A DNA stretch of 10,724 nt, taken from the NCBI GenBank assembly GCA_903915315.1, contig CAIWSO010000551.1, positions 1 to 10,724 on the forward strand. The letters are read 5' to 3'. The notes under the pieces were generated by a model. It was not told where the DNA came from. It saw only the letters and a program-made list of their open reading frames with translations, and searched no databases. Every line of letters begins with the position of its first letter. The stretch's first letter is position 1. The DNA comes from an uncultured Spartobacteria bacterium (GTDB taxonomy: Bacteria > Verrucomicrobiota > Verrucomicrobiia > Chthoniobacterales > Terrimicrobiaceae). Made by a program: the position numbers and the translations under genes. Shown piece after piece: positions 7,137-10,724 of the stretch.

Positions 7137-8390
7137 CTATTCCACAGAAGCTCGGAGAGACTCCATTTTATCCAACACGAGATCCATGGTGGGATCATCG
7201 TTGATTTGATTGGCGCAATTCCGGGCGCGGAGAGTGTAGGAAGGATCACTCAAAACGCGCTCCAACTTGTTAGCGATGGCAGTCGCCTTGATGGAACGCC
7301 GCGAAAGGATTTCCCCAACTCCCAGTCGCTTCATACGCTGGGCATTGTCGGGCTGATCAAAGGAGAAGGGGATTATCACCGAGGGGATGCCTGCACGAAG
7401 CGCTTCGCCACACGTGCCGATACCTCCCGCATGAACGACTGCGGCGGATCTTGGTAAAATCTCGTGAAGGCGAGCGTAGTCGACCGCGAGTATTTTCGGA
7501 TTCGATCTACCGATCCGTATTGCGCCGCACCCAGTGAGTAATATCGCTCGGCGCTGGAGACGAATCGCCGCTTCATAAGCCTCTCGGTAAAAATCAGGTT
7601 CAAAATGCGCCACAATGGACCCCAGAGTAAAAACCAATGGGGGCTCGCCAGAACCTAGGAAGTCCGCAACAACGCGATCGACTGGGAGCGAAGGTTGTTC
7701 AAAATAAGGGAACCCCGTCTGGAGGGTACTCGAAGGCCAATCCGTTTGCGCCTTGGCAAAAAAGGAGGGAAACATCGCCAGCGTGCCATAGGGAGAGTGT
7801 TTGCTATCAAAGATCGGATTGGGGCCTGCTGGAAGCCCCAACCTCCGTCTAAAAGCAAAAAACTCTTTCGCCCAAAGGCGCCCTTGAATACGTCCAGCCA
7901 TGTAAGCCAGTTGATGAATCCACTTCCCAAGGTGACGGAACGGATACAAAAAGGGGGCGGGCGCGAGCACACACGGGTCGCTTGCAGAAAGGAACGAGGT
8001 TGGCGCGAGCACGACGTTCATCCAAGGAATCCCGATCTCTTCGGCAACGATTGGCGCGGTGTAGAGCAGTTCCCCAACGACGAGCAGATCAGCCCCTTTA
8101 GCCAACGATCGGAGGTCCGCGTGGGTATTTGGGAGTTCGGCAAAAGCAACCTCCCTTAGCAACCTTTCCGGACCACGCCTCATATCGAAATAATAAGCCA
8201 ATCGGATGGGATCCCAGGGAATCGCCGGCCGCAAAGGATAAAACTCCACACCTGCGCGGCGAACATTATCCTCGTAGTTGGGGGATGCCGCTACGGCAAC
8301 ATCGTGGCCCCTCGCCTGTGCCGCCACGGCGATCGCTAAAATGGGGTGCAAATCCCCAAGCGAACCGAACGAAGCTAAGGCAATGCGCAT
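7137..8390 (-). CDS. GT1-family glycosyltransferase (UGT/MGT-like)
   Basis: A GT-B-fold enzyme that transfers a sugar from a nucleotide donor to an acceptor, often a lipid, sterol, polyketide or glycolipid. The N-terminal domain opens with MRIALASFGSLGDLHP, including the GSxGDxxP acceptor-side loop at 9-16. The C-terminal domain shows FTLGS (254-258) and the donor signature HAGGIGTCGEAL (320-331) followed by PFSFDQPDNA (341-350). Asp346-Gln347 are the usual sugar contacts. The 417 residues match family length and there is no signal peptide. The best general resemblance is to the rhamnosyltransferase/sterol glucosyltransferase group, but neither donor nor acceptor can be read here. GAGGA directly abuts the ATG, too close for a normal ribosome binding site. 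It lies 79 bp upstream of tatA on the same strand, so read-through into that operon is possible. Confidence 0.9.
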   Translation of the reverse strand: MRIALASFGSLGDLHPILAIAVAAQARGHDVAVAASPNYEDNVRRAGVEFYPLRPAIPWDPIRLAYYFDMRRGPERLLREVAFAELPNTHADLRSLAKGADLLVVGELLYTAPIVAEEIGIPWMNVVLAPTSFLSASDPCVLAPAPFLYPFRHLGKWIHQLAYMAGRIQGRLWAKEFFAFRRRLGLPAGPNPIFDSKHSPYGTLAMFPSFFAKAQTDWPSSTLQTGFPYFEQPSLPVDRVVADFLGSGEPPLVFTLGSIVAHFEPDFYREAYEAAIRLQRRAILLTGCGAIRIGRSNPKILAVDYARLHEILPRSAAVVHAGGIGTCGEALRAGIPSVIIPFSFDQPDNAQRMKRLGVGEILSRRSIKATAIANKLERVLSDPSYTLRARNCANQINDDPTMDLVLDKMESLRASVE

Positions 8391-8521
8391 TCCTCAATTC
8401 TAGCGCAGCAATTCGCAATGACGAGACTGGATCTGACAATGCAGACGATACAAATTCCCATAGGAAGATAATGAAAAGCGGTTAAAATGAAGCCGAACCC
8501 ATTTCCCTATTTTTTATCGCT
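8391..8521. promoter_or_regulatory. Divergent promoter region, glycosyltransferase and Old Yellow Enzyme
   Basis: These 131 bp separate two divergently transcribed genes and must hold a promoter for each. GATAAT at 8467-8472 and TTAAAAT at 8482-8488 are -10-like on the plus strand, and CTGACA at 8433-8438 is -35-like, but no pair has correct spacing. No operator-type palindrome of useful length and no regulator gene accompanies them. Confidence 0.4.
8501..8518 (+). promoter_or_regulatory. Pyrimidine-rich element before the Old Yellow Enzyme gene, copy 2
   Basis: ATTTCCCTATTTTTTATC ends 3 bases before the ATG and is the partner of the element at 483-500, differing at three positions. It occupies the place where a Shine-Dalgarno motif would normally lie, which favours a role in the mRNA leader or in promoter melting. 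Confidence 0.3.
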
Positions 8522-9619
8522 ATGCCTACGAATCTCGCACACTTGCTCTCACCTCTTGATCTTCATGGAATCCCCTTGCGCAACCGAGTGGTGATGGCCC
8601 CACTCACCCGCGCGCGAGCGGGGTTGACTCGTGTACCGAATGATTTGATGCAGGAATACTACATCCAGCGCGCTTCTGCGGGACTCGTTATTTCCGAGGC
8701 CGTGACGATTTCCGAGCAGGGGTTCGGTTGGGTCGATTCGCCCGGCATCTACAACGAGGCCCAAGTCGAAGGATGGAAAAAGATCACGACCGCGCTTCAT
8801 AAAAAAGGGACACCGATCTTCATGCAGCTCTGGCATTGTGGACGGGCCTCACATAGCAGCTTCCACAATGGAAATGCGCCCGTATCAGCATCCGCGATCA
8901 AACTTAACGGGGATACGATCCACTCGCCTGCGGGGAAGCAACCTTATGAAACTCCAAGAGCCCTCGAAACTCACGAAGTCGCCGCTGTCGTTCAGGATTA
9001 TCGTCACGCTGCCGAACGCGCTAGGGCGGCGGGATTCGATGGAGTCGAAATCCATGCGGCAAACGGCTACCTAATCGACCAGTTTCTCCAATCGAAAACC
9101 AACCAACGCACCGACGTTTATGGCGGTAATCTCGAGAATCGGTTTCGCTTTCTAAAGGAAATCGTCGAGGCCATCATCACTGTATGGCCCGCCAACCGCG
9201 TGGGTGTGCGCCTCTCGCCAAATGGGGTTTTCAATGATATGGGATCGCCTGATTTCCGTGAAACGTTCACCGATGCCGCTAAGAGACTGAACGCCTTCGG
9301 CCTTGCCTATCTGCATGTGGTCGACGGATTGGCGTTTGGATTCCATGAATTGGGTGCCCCCATGCAACTTGCCGAATTCCGCTCTGTTTTTTCTGGGGCT
9401 TTGATGGGCAACTGCGGCTACACAGCTGAAGCGGCGGAATCCGCCATCGCTTCTGGAAATGCAGACCTCATCGCATTTGGACGGCCCTTTTTGAGCAACC
9501 CCGACTTGGTGGAACGCTTCGCCAATGGTTGGGAATTAAATCCCCCAGCGGAAATGCAGGTCTGGTCATCCCCTGGGACAGAGGGTTACACCGACTTCCC
9601 CTTCCACGCCAAGATCTAG
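8522..9619 (+). CDS. Old Yellow Enzyme family NADH:flavin oxidoreductase (NemA-like)
   Basis: An FMN-dependent ene-reductase that uses NAD(P)H to reduce activated double bonds, quinones, maleimides or nitro compounds; the physiological substrate is usually unclear. The 365-residue TIM barrel has the class residues: Thr29 in APLTRAR tuning the flavin, Gln102 in MQLWHCGR, the substrate-binding pair His178/Asn181 in HAANGYLIDQFLQ, proton donor Tyr183, Arg230 in VGVRLSP, and the phosphate loop GRPFLSNPDL (320-329). These match the spacing in pentaerythritol tetranitrate reductase and N-ethylmaleimide reductase within a few residues. The C-terminus YTDFPF is also family-like. There is no iron-sulfur or second flavin domain, so it is the classical, not the dienoyl-CoA reductase, subgroup. 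No Shine-Dalgarno motif precedes the ATG and no TetR-type regulator is adjacent. I do not assign nemA because orthology is not established. Confidence 0.95.
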   Translation: MPTNLAHLLSPLDLHGIPLRNRVVMAPLTRARAGLTRVPNDLMQEYYIQRASAGLVISEAVTISEQGFGWVDSPGIYNEAQVEGWKKITTALHKKGTPIFMQLWHCGRASHSSFHNGNAPVSASAIKLNGDTIHSPAGKQPYETPRALETHEVAAVVQDYRHAAERARAAGFDGVEIHAANGYLIDQFLQSKTNQRTDVYGGNLENRFRFLKEIVEAIITVWPANRVGVRLSPNGVFNDMGSPDFRETFTDAAKRLNAFGLAYLHVVDGLAFGFHELGAPMQLAEFRSVFSGALMGNCGYTAEAAESAIASGNADLIAFGRPFLSNPDLVERFANGWELNPPAEMQVWSSPGTEGYTDFPFHAKI

Positions 9620-9634
9620 GTGAGTCAAGTGACG

Positions 9635-10495
9635 CTAGGGTTTCACGGAGCGAACTCCGGCGTTTCGCAACACTATATCCGAGCCATTGATCTCGATGAG
9701 TCTCTCACGATACAGATTGCCGACAGCTTGCTTGAATGCCTTTTTGCTGGTTTGAAAAGCGGCTCGAATTTCTTCGGGTGAGCTGGCTTCATTCACGGCC
9801 AACTTCCCATCCTGAGATCGGAGCGTGGAGAGAATACGGTCGGCGAGTGGGGCGATGCGCTGGTAACCCTCGGCATCCAACCCCAAATCGAGCTTCCCGT
9901 CGGGACGGACATGACGAATATACCCCTTGCATTTGTCGCCAATTTTAAGCGGTGATCCCAACTCACTGCGAAAAAGGAGTCCCACGTGGGCATTGTCCAC
10001 AATGGCATTATAGCCAAGGGGTGACTCGCCGGCGATGAGCAACGAGACTGGGGCGCCTTCACTGTAAGTCGGCGGAGTCGTCCTGAGGTGTTCCCGCCAA
10101 CGCGTTGTCGCAATGATTCGCTGGGAAACCTCATCAATGTAAACAAAGACCACTACGATGTCCCCTCTGTGAACCCGACGCTCCTGCTCACGGATAGGCA
10201 GGAGGAGATCCTTGTTCAAACCCCAGTCAAGAAAAGCGCCAATCGTGGGGTGGATTTGCTTCACTTTCAAAGCCGCAAAATCGCCAACGCAAGCAAGTGG
10301 ATCGTGGGTGGTGGCTACAAGCCGATCCTCCGAATCGCGATAAAGAAAAACCTGCAACTCATCATCCGGACCGGCCCCCGGGGGAATCGAGTCACCGGGC
10401 AAAAGAATTTCTCCGAGATCACCCCCATCAAGATAGAGGCCAGGAGGGGCATCTTTTAAAACCGTGAGAATATTGATTTTTCCTAGAAGAGCCAT
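9635..10495 (-). CDS. cvfB: CvfB/YitL-type S1 RNA-binding protein
   Basis: Relatives (YitL of Bacillus, CvfB of Staphylococcus, where it affects virulence gene expression) bind RNA through S1-type OB folds. The 286 residues fit the family. S1-like unit 1 (1-63) has LGKINILTVLKD, then LYLDGG and RDSEDRLVATT. Unit 2 (66-133) carries the hallmark IGAFLDWGLNKDLLLP (85-100) and EQERRVHRGD. Unit 3 spans about 145-206 with VGLLFRSELG and GKLDLGL. A winged-helix end (about 215-280) has FQTSKKAFKQAVGNLYRERLI. The ATG at 10495 gives the usual N-terminus. An upstream in-frame ATG to 10579 would add 28 unrelated residues that overlap the preceding gene, so I reject it. No Shine-Dalgarno motif is present. 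It starts 11 bp after the stop of the ATPS-repeat gene, which suggests co-transcription or coupling with it. Its function in this organism is inferred from family only. Confidence 0.92.
   Translation of the reverse strand: MALLGKINILTVLKDAPPGLYLDGGDLGEILLPGDSIPPGAGPDDELQVFLYRDSEDRLVATTHDPLACVGDFAALKVKQIHPTIGAFLDWGLNKDLLLPIREQERRVHRGDIVVVFVYIDEVSQRIIATTRWREHLRTTPPTYSEGAPVSLLIAGESPLGYNAIVDNAHVGLLFRSELGSPLKIGDKCKGYIRHVRPDGKLDLGLDAEGYQRIAPLADRILSTLRSQDGKLAVNEASSPEEIRAAFQTSKKAFKQAVGNLYRERLIEINGSDIVLRNAGVRSVKP
9646..9659. terminator. Small hairpin at the convergent Old Yellow Enzyme/cvfB junction
   Basis: CGGAG and CTCCG enclose a CGAA loop. The hairpin lies 26 bp past the Old Yellow Enzyme stop and inside the last codons of the facing cvfB gene. 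The genes are only 15 bp apart, so any shared terminator must overlap coding sequence. The 5-bp stem lacks a following T run, so the call is weak. Confidence 0.25.
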
Positions 10496-10506
10496 GTGCG
10501 AAGTAT

Positions 10507-10724
10507 TCAACCACGGAAAGATCGGCCTGCCCATGAGGGAATTCCTAGAGACACCTCGGATGAGAACGGAGTAGGACAAGGAGAATCGTTTTGAGGCATA
10601 GGCGGCTCCTTTTCCTCAGGCGTTGCGCTCGGTGTTGCGCTTGGTGTTGCGCTTGGTGTTGCGCTTGGTGTTGCGCTTGGTGTTGCGCTTGGTGTTGCGC
10701 TTGGTGTTGCGCTTGGTGTTGCGC
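10507..10724 (-). CDS. 3' end of an unidentified gene with an Ala-Thr-Pro-Ser repeat tail
   Basis: One minus-strand frame stays open from the window edge to TGA at 10509-10507. From the edge it reads repeated ATPS tetrapeptides, then ATPEEKEPPMPQNDSPCP, and about 20 further residues ending SFRG. Pro/Thr/Ala/Ser repeats are typical of flexible, extended linkers or tails of surface or periplasm-spanning proteins. The other two frames of this strand would give RNTK or AQHQ repeats, which are less natural. Because the 12-bp repeat has no stop in any frame, openness alone is weak evidence. The stronger points are the sensible linker composition, the acidic proline-rich continuation (PEEKEPP), and an 11-bp spacing to cvfB. 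The main domain lies outside the window, so no function can be given. Confidence 0.5.
   Translation of the reverse strand, partial: ATPSATPSATPSATPSATPSATPSATPSATPSATPEEKEPPMPQNDSPCPTPFSSEVSLGIPSWAGRSFRG
10619..10724. repeat. 12-bp tandem repeat, running off the window edge
   Basis: The unit is GGTGTTGCGCTT on the plus strand (AAGCGCAACACC on the minus). One degenerate copy (GGCGTTGCGCTC, 10619-10630) is followed by seven identical copies (10631-10714) and a 10-base partial copy at the edge. The unit length is a multiple of three, so copy-number change lengthens or shortens the encoded ATPS tail without shifting frame. Identity at synonymous positions points to recent expansion by slippage or unequal exchange. 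Copy number at a sequence end may be an assembly artefact. Confidence 0.95.

Noticed and set aside
7695..8159. 154-codon open frame on the plus strand
   Set aside because: Antisense to the glycosyltransferase, low-complexity basic translation, no domain or start signal.
10496..10579. N-terminal extension of cvfB
   Set aside because: Family alignment from memory begins at the Met encoded at 10495, and the extension overlaps the ATPS-repeat frame.
10600..10724. 12-bp array as a CRISPR array
   Set aside because: Units are contiguous with no spacers, so this is a simple tandem repeat.

Overview
The window looks like ordinary chromosome from a bacterium of moderate GC content. I favour Verrucomicrobiota or a related PVC lineage, at low to moderate confidence. 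Three things point that way: the style of the TatA protein and its amphipathic helix, the CvfB-type S1 protein, and eight internal gene starts of which none has a well-spaced Shine-Dalgarno motif. Nothing seen indicates a phage, plasmid, insertion sequence, CRISPR array, tRNA or rRNA.

Layout. Positions 1-305 (+) hold the C-terminal end of uvrC. A gap of about 200 bp leads to katG (509-2689, +), a complete catalase-peroxidase. A long nested hairpin (2705-2759) separates katG from a convergent long-chain acyl-CoA synthetase (2755-4677, -). Next on the minus strand is a compact run, read right to left: a GT1 glycosyltransferase (7137-8390), tatA (6821-7057), a secreted endonuclease/exonuclease/phosphatase-family protein (5915-6814), and a secreted thioredoxin-fold protein (4878-5918). 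The last three are almost certainly co-transcribed, with a 6-bp gap followed by a 4-bp ATGA overlap. Divergent from the glycosyltransferase is an Old Yellow Enzyme (8522-9619, +). It converges, with a 15-bp gap, on a CvfB/YitL-type S1 RNA-binding protein (9635-10495, -). Just upstream of cvfB is the 3' end of a minus-strand gene whose visible part is an Ala-Thr-Pro-Ser tetrapeptide repeat, encoded by a nearly perfect 12-bp tandem repeat that runs off the window end.

How the genes work together. Most transcription units are small and functionally independent: DNA repair, peroxide defence, fatty-acid activation, glycosylation, flavin-dependent reduction and RNA binding. The tatA-nuclease-thioredoxin operon is the only clear multi-gene unit; its two downstream products carry Sec-type signal peptides and no visible twin-arginine motif. 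katG and the Old Yellow Enzyme gene, both plausible stress genes, share an 18-bp pyrimidine-rich leader element (15/18 identical) just upstream of their starts.

I found no convincing new multi-gene system. The points most worth a second look are the thioredoxin-fold protein with both active-site cysteines replaced by serine, the shared leader element, the absence of Shine-Dalgarno motifs, the long convergent terminator, and the ATPS repeat gene at the right edge.
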